Shown one piece after another: positions 17,842-26,535 of a stretch of DNA of 64,000 nt. Both the position numbers and the translations under genes were made by a program. Below the pieces are notes generated by a model. The model was not told where the DNA came from. It saw only the letters and a list, made by a program, of their open reading frames with translations, and searched no databases. The DNA is from Niastella yeongjuensis (GTDB taxonomy: Bacteria; Bacteroidota; Bacteroidia; Chitinophagales; Chitinophagaceae): contig NZ_FOCZ01000009.1 of the NCBI RefSeq assembly GCF_900110245.1, positions 1 to 64,000 of the forward strand, given 5' to 3'. The first letter of the stretch is position 1; the number at the start of each line of letters is the position of its first letter.

Positions 17842-18873
17842 TTATCGAATAATTCTTCCTGATGATCCGGTCTGTATAAATTGCTCAACCTCTGGTTTAG
17901 AAATGATCGCCCAGTCGCCATGAATGCTTTGTTTCAATGCACCACAGGCGGTGGCAAATTCAATTATGTCCTGCGGTTCCAACCCATTCATCAATCCATA
18001 TAATATACCGGCGGTGAAAGCGTCGCCTGTACCAATTTGATCAGTGATAAATGGCAACCGGTAAGCAGTAGAAAAATAATACTGCCTGTTGTGCATCAGC
18101 GCACTGGAATAAATATGCACCGGCCCATCCGTTTTACGAAAACTCATACCCAGCGTTTTCATATCCGGCAATTGTTTTTGTAAGGCTTCGCTGCATTGTT
18201 TGAACCGGTCTTCCAATGAAGCATGTGCATCGGTATCGATGCCATAATACACAGCAGCGGAATCCAGATCGGCCACTACTACTTCACTGGGTTGCAATAA
18301 TGCCGGCATAATGTCGGCAGCCTTCTTTCCATATTTCCATAATGTACTGCGGTAATTGAAATCGGCTGAGATGATGACACCATGCTGTTTGGCTACAGCC
18401 AACGCTTCGGCACACACATCGGCTGCACTTTGTGACACGGCAGGTGCTACGCCCGACCAATGAAAATATTTCGAATCGTGAAGCGATTTTTTCCAATCGA
18501 TCATTCCCGGTTGCAGCGCGGCATAGGACGAACCAGCCCGGTCATAGATTACCCGCGTGGGGCGGATATGATTGCCCGGCTCCGTAAAATAAAGGCCCAG
18601 CTTGTCACCACCATATACAACATGGTCGGTAGCTACGCCATGACTTTGCAATTGCTGAAGGCCAGCCAATGCCAAATCATTTTGCGGAACACGGGTAACA
18701 TACCTGGTAGTAACACCCAGGCGCGACAACAACACACAGGCATTGGCTTCCGCTCCTGCATAGTATGCTTTGTACTCCTGGGTCTGTAAAAAACGTTGCG
18801 ATCCGGCGCTGTGCAACCGCATCATAAATTCACCAAATGCGGTTAACTGAACAGGACTGGGTGTCATCATCAT
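17842..18873 (-). CDS. PfkB-family sugar kinase, 2-dehydro-3-deoxygluconokinase-like
   Basis: A 343-residue ribokinase-fold kinase. The N-terminus (LTAFGEFMMRL) and AGAEANACVLLSRLG (about 40-54) form the sugar site, and the catalytic anion-hole motif is DQIGTGDAFTAGILYGL (about 290-306) with Asp as the base. FGEFMMRL and the spacing are like KdgK, which phosphorylates 2-keto-3-deoxygluconate to KDPG. It sits between a dipeptidase-like gene and RidA in the PUL 2 transcription unit, next to a GntP permease that could supply a sugar acid. The exact substrate is inferred from context; other PfkB substrates are possible. Confidence 0.78.
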   Translation of the reverse strand: MMMTPSPVQLTAFGEFMMRLHSAGSQRFLQTQEYKAYYAGAEANACVLLSRLGVTTRYVTRVPQNDLALAGLQQLQSHGVATDHVVYGGDKLGLYFTEPGNHIRPTRVIYDRAGSSYAALQPGMIDWKKSLHDSKYFHWSGVAPAVSQSAADVCAEALAVAKQHGVIISADFNYRSTLWKYGKKAADIMPALLQPSEVVVADLDSAAVYYGIDTDAHASLEDRFKQCSEALQKQLPDMKTLGMSFRKTDGPVHIYSSALMHNRQYYFSTAYRLPFITDQIGTGDAFTAGILYGLMNGLEPQDIIEFATACGALKQSIHGDWAIISKPEVEQFIQTGSSGRIIR

Positions 18874-18908
18874 TCATCATTTCAACAAGTATAACGAAAA
18901 ACTCACAC

Positions 18909-19370
18909 TCAAAACAATTCAAATATCGCTTCTATCTCCACCGGAATATTATCCGGTAAGGAACCGAAGCCTACGGCGCTGCGAACGCCGATGCCGTTTT
19001 CTTCGCCCCAAACCGAGGCAAACAATTCACTGCATCCATTGATGACATAGGGATGCCGTTCAAAATCAGTGGTACAATTCACCATTCCCAGTACTTTGAT
19101 CACCCGTTTTATTTTATCGAGACTGCCAATATGCGTACAGATCGTTGACAACATAGTAAGGCCAACCTGCCGGGCTGCGAGCTTACCCTCTTCAATATTC
19201 AGCTCGCTTCCTATTCTACCAATAATGAGGGTCTTATCTTCCCGCACAGGCCCATGGCCAGATAAATACAGATATTTACCATCGATAAGATAAGGTTTGT
19301 ATACTCCCAATGGTGTGGGAGCAGGAGGTAATTTCAATCCCAGGTTTAAGAATCTTTCTTCTGCGTTCAT
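18909..19370 (-). CDS. RidA-family protein (cytoplasmic copy)
   Basis: A 153-residue YjgF/YER057c/UK114 protein of the slightly longer (YjgF_endoribonc-like) group. Conserved features are GKYLYLSGHGP (about 32-42), the substrate-binding Arg in GIGVRSAVGFGSLPDNIPVE (about 126-145) and a terminal EIEAIFEL strand. RidA proteins hydrolyse reactive enamine/imine intermediates made by PLP enzymes. There is no signal peptide. It is packed between the kinase (35 bp) and the GntP permease (23 bp), so it belongs to the PUL 2 operon. A second, exported RidA is encoded at 53355-53831. Confidence 0.88.
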   Translation of the reverse strand: MNAEERFLNLGLKLPPAPTPLGVYKPYLIDGKYLYLSGHGPVREDKTLIIGRIGSELNIEEGKLAARQVGLTMLSTICTHIGSLDKIKRVIKVLGMVNCTTDFERHPYVINGCSELFASVWGEENGIGVRSAVGFGSLPDNIPVEIEAIFELF

Positions 19371-19393
19371 GTGTTCAGTGTTTGATATTTATA

Positions 19394-20710
19394 TTATGCT
19401 ACAATGGAATTCAGGATCATTACACCAACCAGTCCGGTTACAGCCACAATTGTTTCCATGACCGACCAGGTCTTTAAGGTGTCTTTTATGCTCAGGTTGA
19501 AATATTCTTTAAAAAGCCAGAACCCGGCATCGTTTACATGCGAAAACAGTAAACTGCCGGCTCCTACCGATAATACCATCAGGTTGGCATTCACCGATGA
19601 ATTGGCCAACAGCGGCGCAATAATACCGGCCGTGGTTAATCCTGCTACGGTTGCTGAGCCCACGCAAATGCGAATAATGCCCGCCATACACCAGGCCAGT
19701 ACCAATGGGTGTACGGGCCAGGTTTCCAATGCCGAGGCTATTTGTTTGCTCACCCCGCTATCTGTTAACACCTGTTTCAAGGCACCTGATCCGGCAATGA
19801 TCAACAAAATCATACCCACATCCTTAACCGCATCACCATAGACCGCCATCACCGATTTCATTGACCGGCCACCACTGATACCCAACGTGAAGGCAGCCAC
19901 TAATACTGAAATCAGCATGATCAATCCGGGTTCGCTGATCAGGGTTACCACGCCTTTTATGGAAGGATTATTACGGGAGAAATAACTCAACACAGTAGTA
20001 GCGGTTAGCAGGAACACCGGCAACAAGGAAGTTATAAAGCTATTGGCAGTTCCCGGCAACTGGGTTTTATCGGTGGCCTGTGGTTTAAACAATTCCAACG
20101 GCGCTGATTTTACGTGCTTCACCATTCTTGAAAACAAGGGACCGGCAATGATAATGGCAGGAATGGCAATCAACAATCCATACAACAACGTAATGCCCAT
20201 ACTGGCCCCGAATTGCGTTACCAGTGCAGTGGGTGAAGGATGCGGGGGTAGAAAACCATGCGTTACCGATAAGGCCGCCAACATAGGCAGGCCAATATAT
20301 ACCGCGGGTAATTTATACTGGTATACAACAGAAAAGATCAACGGCACCATCAACACAAATCCCACTCCATAAAACAAGGGGATGCCAATGATAAAACCGG
20401 TGATCATCAATGCCCATTGCAGATAGCGGGCGCCAAATGCATCCATCAATACAGTAGCAATTTTTTGGGCGGCACCGCTTTCTGCTACCAGTTTTCCTAA
20501 CATAGCGCCCAAACAAATGATACTTACCAGTGAACCCAATGTATCGCCGATGCCCTGCTGCACTGCCGACATAATTTTTTCAGCAGGCAGTTTCAATAAC
20601 AAACCCGCCAGAATGGAGATGATCAAAAATGCCAGAAAAGCATTCAGCTTTCCCCACGTTATCAGCAGGATCAGTATAACAATGCAAAGCAATACGATTA
20701 GTATGGACAT
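19394..20710 (-). CDS. GntP-family sugar-acid:H+ symporter
   Basis: A 438-residue polytopic membrane protein with about 12 hydrophobic helices. The N-terminal signature LLKLPAEKIMSAVQQGIGDTLG, the HGFLPPHPSPTAL motif (about 150-162) and the HVNDAGFWL motif near 380 are those of the gluconate permease (GntP/GntT) family. It imports gluconate or related acids such as 2-keto-3-deoxy sugar acids or D-glycerate. It lies 16 bp from GH20 and 23 bp from RidA, in one transcription unit with a KdgK-like kinase, which favours a 2-keto-3-deoxy or amino sugar acid as substrate (inference). Confidence 0.9.
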   Translation of the reverse strand: MSILIVLLCIVILILLITWGKLNAFLAFLIISILAGLLLKLPAEKIMSAVQQGIGDTLGSLVSIICLGAMLGKLVAESGAAQKIATVLMDAFGARYLQWALMITGFIIGIPLFYGVGFVLMVPLIFSVVYQYKLPAVYIGLPMLAALSVTHGFLPPHPSPTALVTQFGASMGITLLYGLLIAIPAIIIAGPLFSRMVKHVKSAPLELFKPQATDKTQLPGTANSFITSLLPVFLLTATTVLSYFSRNNPSIKGVVTLISEPGLIMLISVLVAAFTLGISGGRSMKSVMAVYGDAVKDVGMILLIIAGSGALKQVLTDSGVSKQIASALETWPVHPLVLAWCMAGIIRICVGSATVAGLTTAGIIAPLLANSSVNANLMVLSVGAGSLLFSHVNDAGFWLFKEYFNLSIKDTLKTWSVMETIVAVTGLVGVMILNSIVA

Positions 20711-20726
20711 TTCTTTCTATTATTTA

Positions 20727-23024
20727 TTATTCAACCACAATTTCATCGATCAGCAACAGGGCATTGCCGCCTGCGCCGTATTCACCCGCAGGGATCTCGC
20801 CTTTGTTGGTGCCGATCACTTTTATGTATTGCGCCCGAACCGGAGTTACCGGAACCTCCAGCTTGTTGATGCCATTGACAGGAAATGAATCCTGCCGGTA
20901 CAATTCCTTGTAATGGGTCCCGTCTATAGATGCCAGCAACTGCAGCGTAACCGGCGCCCACATTCGTTGCCAGTGATAATTCAATACTTCCAGCGCCAGT
21001 CGTTGTACTGTTTGAGCCCTACCCAAATCGATCACTGCCTGCAGATCATTGCCACTAAAACCCAGCCATTGATTGTCGTTATATCGATTGCCGCCAAACA
21101 AGCCATTTACGAGGGTTGTATTACCGGGGTTGAACCGGTCGATGGGCTTGTTTTGCAAATGTACGGCAGCGCCTACTGCTTTATGTACCCGAAACGATTG
21201 CTGGAACAACCGGCCTGTAGGCTGCTGTTGCCTGTTAAAGAGCAATGCCTTTACTGTACAAGTGTTTGTAATTTCTATTGCGCTGGTATATAATGCACTT
21301 TGTATAGTAGGCACGGTATTATCCCTTGTAAACCTGATCTCGCTGCCAGGCGCAGCAGTTTGCAAATTTATCTGCAAAACATTGTTTTGCAGGGGTACCG
21401 CCGTAAAACTGATGTCATCAAAATGTGCGTCATAATTAATTTTTTCATGTGTTAGCAACGCCCCTTCTCCACGTAACCGCTTCAGGAAACTATCATAATT
21501 GCGTTGTGGTTTCGGCGTCCAGGCCAGTTCAGCCAGGGCCAATGCACGCGGGAAGATCATATAGGCAGCCAGCGCCTCACTTGTATAATACTCGCTCCAC
21601 GCCTGCCCTTCCACACCTGTTAAATATTTTGTGGATGCTTCATCTGTACTTTCAGACAACGGTTCATAACCATACACTTTTTGCAAAGGCGTAAAACCGC
21701 CTGCAGCCAGTGGTTCTTCATTATATAACGATTGGTAATAATCAAAATAACAATTCGTTTCCGGCGTCATAATTACGGGGTGATGTTGTGCAACAGCAGT
21801 CTTGCCGCCGGCTTCGCCCCGCCAGCTCATTACCGTGGCATTGGGCGCTAAACCGCCTTCCAGTATTTCATCCCAGCCAATGATCTGCCGGCCTTTGCTG
21901 TTAACGTATTGCTCCATCCGCTGAATGAAATAGCTCTGCAGCGCATGTTCATCGGTTAAGTGCAATGCTTGTTCCCGCTGCTGGCATTTTGCACAAACTT
22001 TCCATCTTGTTTTGGGGCATTCATCACCGCCAATATGTAAATAGGGGGATGGGAACAGTGCCATTACTTCATCCAGCACATTTTGTAAAAACACAAACGT
22101 ACTATCGTTGCCTGCGCAATACACATCATCAAATACGCCCCAGTACGTAGCTGTTGCATACGGTCCGCCCGTGCAGCCCAATGCCGGGTATGCTGCCAAT
22201 GCGGCGGAGGCATGGCCGGGCATTTCAATTTCAGGGATGATGGTTATTTTTCTGTCAGCCGCATATTGCACCACTTCTTTTATCTGCTGCTGTGTATAGA
22301 ACCCGCCATAACGCTTTCCATCGAAACGATGGGGCCATTCTTTTTTATGACCGATAAGGGTTTCCTTACGCCAGGCAGCCACCGATTGCAATCGGGGATA
22401 TTTCTTTATTTCAATCCGCCAGCCCTGGTCATCGGTCAGGTGCCAGTGAAAGGTATTGAACTTGTATAGAGCTAACAGATCGATGTACTTCTTTACAAAC
22501 GAAACCGGGAACAGATGCCTGCTTACATCCAGCGCCATTCCCCTATACGCAAAACGCGGATAGTCGTTAATGGTATAACCCGGAACCTGTAGACTGCCTT
22601 TTCCGGCTTGCCATAACTGTCGCAAGGTTTGCAATCCGTACAACACCCCACTGGCATCATGGCCAATACAACGGATGGCTTTTTTATCGATACGAAGCAG
22701 GTACCCTTCTTTATGGGGTATGGCGGTGGAATCGATAGCCAGTGAAATAAAGTTACTGCCAGGGACCGCAGTAACTTTCGTCAAAAGTTTGCCGCCATAG
22801 GCCAGTACATAGCCGTTTAACAAACTGGCAATTTTGTTCAATGCTCCATCTGCTACCACAACTTTTGTGGTGGCATTTATGATGAATACTTCTGTTGATG
22901 GGGTTATTGTTACTGGTAAAGGGATCAGGGCGGGTAATGACTGGCTGCCTGCCTGTGCCAGCATCGACAAGGGCATGGCAATCATTAACAGGATCGTCAG
23001 CAGGTATGTACGTATACAATTCAT
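20727..23024 (-). CDS. GH20 beta-N-acetylhexosaminidase with C-terminal F5/8-type domain
   Basis: A 765-residue exported enzyme (signal peptide about 1-23). An N-terminal GH20b domain (about 30-150) precedes the TIM barrel, which has DVSRHLFPVSFVKKYID, FHWHLTDDQGWRIEI (about 192-206) and the catalytic Asp-Glu pair D334-E335 in HIGGDECPKTRW. After the barrel a chitobiase-type beta-sandwich (about 540-615) and a discoidin-like domain (about 625-765) follow. It releases terminal GlcNAc or GalNAc by substrate-assisted catalysis. It is 3 bp from the upstream GH29 gene and 16 bp from GntP, so co-transcribed. This gene makes amino-sugar-containing glycans the likely target of PUL 2. Confidence 0.93.
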   Translation of the reverse strand: MNCIRTYLLTILLMIAMPLSMLAQAGSQSLPALIPLPVTITPSTEVFIINATTKVVVADGALNKIASLLNGYVLAYGGKLLTKVTAVPGSNFISLAIDSTAIPHKEGYLLRIDKKAIRCIGHDASGVLYGLQTLRQLWQAGKGSLQVPGYTINDYPRFAYRGMALDVSRHLFPVSFVKKYIDLLALYKFNTFHWHLTDDQGWRIEIKKYPRLQSVAAWRKETLIGHKKEWPHRFDGKRYGGFYTQQQIKEVVQYAADRKITIIPEIEMPGHASAALAAYPALGCTGGPYATATYWGVFDDVYCAGNDSTFVFLQNVLDEVMALFPSPYLHIGGDECPKTRWKVCAKCQQREQALHLTDEHALQSYFIQRMEQYVNSKGRQIIGWDEILEGGLAPNATVMSWRGEAGGKTAVAQHHPVIMTPETNCYFDYYQSLYNEEPLAAGGFTPLQKVYGYEPLSESTDEASTKYLTGVEGQAWSEYYTSEALAAYMIFPRALALAELAWTPKPQRNYDSFLKRLRGEGALLTHEKINYDAHFDDISFTAVPLQNNVLQINLQTAAPGSEIRFTRDNTVPTIQSALYTSAIEITNTCTVKALLFNRQQQPTGRLFQQSFRVHKAVGAAVHLQNKPIDRFNPGNTTLVNGLFGGNRYNDNQWLGFSGNDLQAVIDLGRAQTVQRLALEVLNYHWQRMWAPVTLQLLASIDGTHYKELYRQDSFPVNGINKLEVPVTPVRAQYIKVIGTNKGEIPAGEYGAGGNALLLIDEIVVE

Positions 23025-23027
23025 AGT

Positions 23028-24665
23028 TTAGGGATGCCACAATTTTTTATCGCCTTCCAATTCAATACCGCTGTATTCCGCCACCGCTTTATACTCATAC
23101 TGTTGTCCCTTCTTCAAGCCACTGACCGTGCCGGAAAAACTGCCATTTTTATCGATGGGCACGGTGGCCGATTTTATCCACGGGCCGGTATACAGGTCTT
23201 CGATCTGTCCATGATAGGGCCGATAATAGAACAACGCCTTCATGGGTGTGGCAGGTTTAAAGTTTAGTACTTTACCCGACAATACCATGGCTGATGCGGA
23301 TGAACGGGCGTCTAACGTTACCACCTGTACGGATTCAATGGCTGGCTGTATATTTTCAATTTTAATAACTACCGGGTTGGGCCATTTATGATCGTCGTAA
23401 ATACGCTGGGTACGAAAAGCCGATACTACCAGCCCCGTATCTGTTTGCCGAAAAGACGGAGCCACCTTTTTTCCTGGCTTGTATTCCTGAATGATACCGT
23501 TTTGTCCCAACACACTGATTGTCGTATTTGCTGTTGCTTTTACCGAATGGAGCGTAAAACTTTTTTGCTCCCCTTCTACCCAGCCCGGTAAACCGGTAAC
23601 CAGGGCATACAGCGTTTGTTTGTTGGCTGTTGTTGTGAACCAGATGTTCTTTTCCCGGCTGATAACCCAGGGATATACATTGTCAACAGCCTCCCAGTTT
23701 ATAAAATACCAGGCTGCCAGCTCCCGCAACCTGTCTTCCTGCTCCCCGGCCAGTTCTCCATTGGGTTTAGGACCGGTATTCAATAACAACGAGCCGCCTT
23801 TACTTCTTGCTTCAATCAGTAATTCAATCAGCGTAGTGCCGGATTTGTATCTTTCATTGGTAGGTTGAAACTGCCAGGCAGTACCAATAGTAATGCACGA
23901 CAACCAGGGTTTTTGAATGGTTACACCGGGTAACATCTGTTCGGTTGTTTTTAATGCCCCTCTTGTTATCAGAATATCTGGTTGTAATTTCCAACAGGTA
24001 GCTTTCACCACTTCTTTCGGTTCGCCATCGATAAACAACAAATCGATCTTTCCATAATTGGTCATCAGTTCTTCACATTGCGCCCGGGTGAATTCATCAA
24101 ACTCCTTTTTTACTGCCTCGCTCATTACTACGTTATCACGACTGATGAGCATATTATGCGTATGCAGAAAATTAAAATCCTCCGGTGAAAAATAAAAACC
24201 AACCTGCAGCCCTGCCTTGCGGGTAGCGTCAACAAATTCTTTCAACAGGTCCTTATGGTACGGCGTATTCATGATATTGAACCCGGTTGTCTTCGTATCC
24301 CACATACAAAACCCCGAATGGTGTTTGGTGGTAAACATAATGTATTTCATGCCAGCCAGTTTGGCCAGCGTAGCTATTTCTTCCGGATTAAACTTCGACG
24401 GATTAAATGTTTTTGGCAGCTCGTTAAAATACCGGTTTACATAATCATCAGAGGCGCCTACCAGAGAATGACTGATCACAATACCCAGCTGCGCATCTAC
24501 ACTAAAATGAATAAACAGCCCACCCGGTGCCTGGCGCAGCCATTCTTCCCGTTCCGGTTTATTAAGGTTATACTCACTGGCTTCGCCATCTTTCACCACA
24601 TCATGTTGTGCCCATGCCATTAAACCCTGTACTATACAAACTAAAACAACGATCAATCTTTTCAT
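23028..24665 (-). CDS. Divergent GH29 alpha-L-fucosidase-like enzyme, PUL 2
   Basis: A 545-residue exported protein (signal peptide 1-19, ending MAWAQ). The GH29 barrel is clear (FIHFSVDAQLG, FTTKHHSGFCMWDT, GFYFSPEDF), and the predicted nucleophile is D213 in IDLLFIDGEPKE. Two features differ from the PUL 1 copies: the usual KHHDGF motif is KHHSGF, and the nucleophile motif is FIDGE instead of WLDGG or WFDGA. A C-terminal beta-sandwich (about 345-545) has a fibronectin-like end. It is 3 bp from GH20. Fucosidase is the default reading; a related exo-activity on another 6-deoxy sugar is possible. Confidence 0.78.
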   Translation of the reverse strand: MKRLIVVLVCIVQGLMAWAQHDVVKDGEASEYNLNKPEREEWLRQAPGGLFIHFSVDAQLGIVISHSLVGASDDYVNRYFNELPKTFNPSKFNPEEIATLAKLAGMKYIMFTTKHHSGFCMWDTKTTGFNIMNTPYHKDLLKEFVDATRKAGLQVGFYFSPEDFNFLHTHNMLISRDNVVMSEAVKKEFDEFTRAQCEELMTNYGKIDLLFIDGEPKEVVKATCWKLQPDILITRGALKTTEQMLPGVTIQKPWLSCITIGTAWQFQPTNERYKSGTTLIELLIEARSKGGSLLLNTGPKPNGELAGEQEDRLRELAAWYFINWEAVDNVYPWVISREKNIWFTTTANKQTLYALVTGLPGWVEGEQKSFTLHSVKATANTTISVLGQNGIIQEYKPGKKVAPSFRQTDTGLVVSAFRTQRIYDDHKWPNPVVIKIENIQPAIESVQVVTLDARSSASAMVLSGKVLNFKPATPMKALFYYRPYHGQIEDLYTGPWIKSATVPIDKNGSFSGTVSGLKKGQQYEYKAVAEYSGIELEGDKKLWHP

Positions 24666-24982
24666 GCAATTCCTTTCTTTTTTGAATACTCAGTAAAAGA
24701 GGGCATAGAAATGCCCTCCTTGTTACACTTAAAACCTACTTGTAATGTGTACGAGAACTCTTTAATATCGTGAGTGGTGAGTGGTCAGTGGTGAGTGGCT
24801 TCGCGCACTTTGCAAAGACTTTACGATCTTATATCCTCCATATTTTTCTGCCCTCTGCCCTCTGCCTTCTGCCCTCCTTGTTACACTTAAAACCTACTTG
24901 TATTATCAATTTCATCAACTCTATCAACCCAACTTGTTAACCCGTCAACTGGTCAACTGGTCAACTGGTTAACTATTTCCTC
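24666..24982. repeat. Repeat island: 33-bp direct repeat plus three short tandem arrays
   Basis: This 317-bp susD-GH29 spacer contains a perfect 33-bp direct repeat (24712-24744 and 24870-24902). Between the copies lie four 7-bp units of GTGAGTG type (24770-24797) and four of CTGCCCT type (24848-24875). After them come nearly four 8-bp units of GTCAACTG (24944-24974). No ORF is supported. The CTGCCCT array recurs at 60574-60594. Confidence 0.8.
24699..24718 (-). terminator. Intrinsic terminator/attenuator between susD and the PUL 2 enzymes
   Basis: GAGGGCAT-AGAA-ATGCCCTC is a perfect 8-bp stem with a 4-base loop; read on the minus strand it is followed by TTTT. It lies downstream of susD and upstream of the GH29 start. 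A partial terminator here would give higher susCD than enzyme expression. Confidence 0.55.
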
Positions 24983-26515
24983 CTACTTATCCCACCAAAT
25001 ATGAGTTAATAGATCATTCGCTCCCTGCCGCGCTATCGCGTCTGCATAGGAGTCGGCATTAAGGGTTTGCTCTGTGGTTGGATACAACATTCTTCTAAAG
25101 AATTTACCGCCTGTTGCATTGCCCGCATAGTTATTGGGTATTAAAGCGGGGTAACCCGTACGGCGAAAGCTGGCAAACACTTCCTGGGCATCAGGAAAAA
25201 TGCTTACCCAGAATTGCGTATAGATCTGTTTCATTTGATCGTCGAAAGAACCGCCGAGATTGAGCGGATTGGCCGTTACATAGGTGTTGATGGCAGCCGC
25301 GTCAATAGTACCTGCCGTGCCACCAATAAGCGCCCATTGCCGCATAGCCGCCTCAATTCCCTTTTGATACAGGGAACTGGCTGTGGGGCCTGTATACCAA
25401 CCTCTCAGAGCAGCTTCCGTTAAAAGAAAATAGGATTCAGCCGCTGTAAACACCAGGCGCGGGGAATTCATCAACAACAATGTTTTAGGATTGGGCTCTG
25501 AATAGGTAACAAAATTGGCAGGCTTGGCATTGGCCAATGTAGCCGGCATACCTTTTTGCAAAGTAGGCGTGTTATCGGGCACACCGTTATTCCATACTAC
25601 CGACATCACCGGCAACCGCGGATCGTTGGTATTTTTCATATAAGAAATGAATACATCCTGGTATTTGCCACCCTCTGTATTCTTGCTGCCATCCTGGGCA
25701 ATGTAATCGCTGTTCCACAGGTTCAACGCCAATGGGTTTTTATTGATATCCTGACCGGAAGCCAGGTAACTCATTTTGGCAATATCCACATCAGCTGTGA
25801 TCACACCACCGGCAATAGCTTTGGTAACCCAGGTTTTGGCTGCGTTCGCATCTACTTTTGTCATGCGCATACCCAGGCGCAACATCAGGGAATACGCGAA
25901 TTTCTTCCATTTATCCGTATCACCATTATAGATCAGGTCCGATGCTCCAAACGTTACTTTATTAGACGCATCGAGGCTTTTTGCCGCGGCCTCCAATTCT
26001 GCCAACATATCCGCATAAATAGCACTTTGCGGATCATACGCCGGTTTGAAAAGCAAAGAATCAAAACCCAATCCTGCCTTAAAGTAAGGAAGATCGCCAT
26101 ACAGATCGGTAAGCCGGCTGAAACAATATACCCGCCAGATCCTTGCTTCTGCATACAGGTTGACCAGCGGCGACTCATTTTTTACTGACTTGATCACAAT
26201 ACTCAGCTCATTGATCTCTTTGGGATACCCGTCGTTAAACGCCTGGTACGTTTGTGAGATCTGAGCTGCATTATACTTTGAACCAAAGCCTGCCACATCA
26301 TTATAACTGGTGGTATACTGCATGGTACCCAACAAAAAGTTCAGCATATTGGTAGTACCGTCGTACTCGGCTTTTGTAAACACATATTGAGGATACACTT
26401 TAGCTGTAGCTTCCGGATTGGTATTTGTGCTCTCGAAATTCTTGTCGCACGATTGCAGTGACACCATACCCACCAACCCCAGTAAACCACCTGCATATTT
26501 TATTATATTTTTCAT
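24983..26515 (-). CDS. SusD/RagB-type glycan-binding lipoprotein, PUL 2
   Basis: A 510-residue SusD-like (SusD-like_2 group) protein. The N-terminus MKNIIKYAGGLLGLVGMVSLQSC ends in a lipobox with Cys near 23. Family helices are seen in EARIWRVYCFSRLTDLYGDLPY (about 122-143), YNGDTDKWKKFAYSLMLRLGMR (about 199-220) and LVFTAAESYFLLTEAALRGW (about 348-367). It should be the surface-exposed lid of the SusC encoded 20 bp upstream. Its ligand is unknown but the operon includes GH20 and GH29. Confidence 0.93.
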   Translation of the reverse strand: MKNIIKYAGGLLGLVGMVSLQSCDKNFESTNTNPEATAKVYPQYVFTKAEYDGTTNMLNFLLGTMQYTTSYNDVAGFGSKYNAAQISQTYQAFNDGYPKEINELSIVIKSVKNESPLVNLYAEARIWRVYCFSRLTDLYGDLPYFKAGLGFDSLLFKPAYDPQSAIYADMLAELEAAAKSLDASNKVTFGASDLIYNGDTDKWKKFAYSLMLRLGMRMTKVDANAAKTWVTKAIAGGVITADVDIAKMSYLASGQDINKNPLALNLWNSDYIAQDGSKNTEGGKYQDVFISYMKNTNDPRLPVMSVVWNNGVPDNTPTLQKGMPATLANAKPANFVTYSEPNPKTLLLMNSPRLVFTAAESYFLLTEAALRGWYTGPTASSLYQKGIEAAMRQWALIGGTAGTIDAAAINTYVTANPLNLGGSFDDQMKQIYTQFWVSIFPDAQEVFASFRRTGYPALIPNNYAGNATGGKFFRRMLYPTTEQTLNADSYADAIARQGANDLLTHIWWDK

Positions 26516-26535
26516 ATTGCTAGTCTGTTTGGTAA

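Noticed and set aside
24808-24817. CTTTGCAAAG as a fourth DeoR operator
   Set aside because: The half sites are in the reverse order and touch each other; it does not fit TGCAAA-N3-TTTGCA and lies inside a repeat island, not a promoter.
24712-24902. CRISPR-like repeat-spacer array
   Set aside because: Only two copies of the 33-bp repeat exist, the intervening DNA consists of microsatellites, and no cas gene is present.
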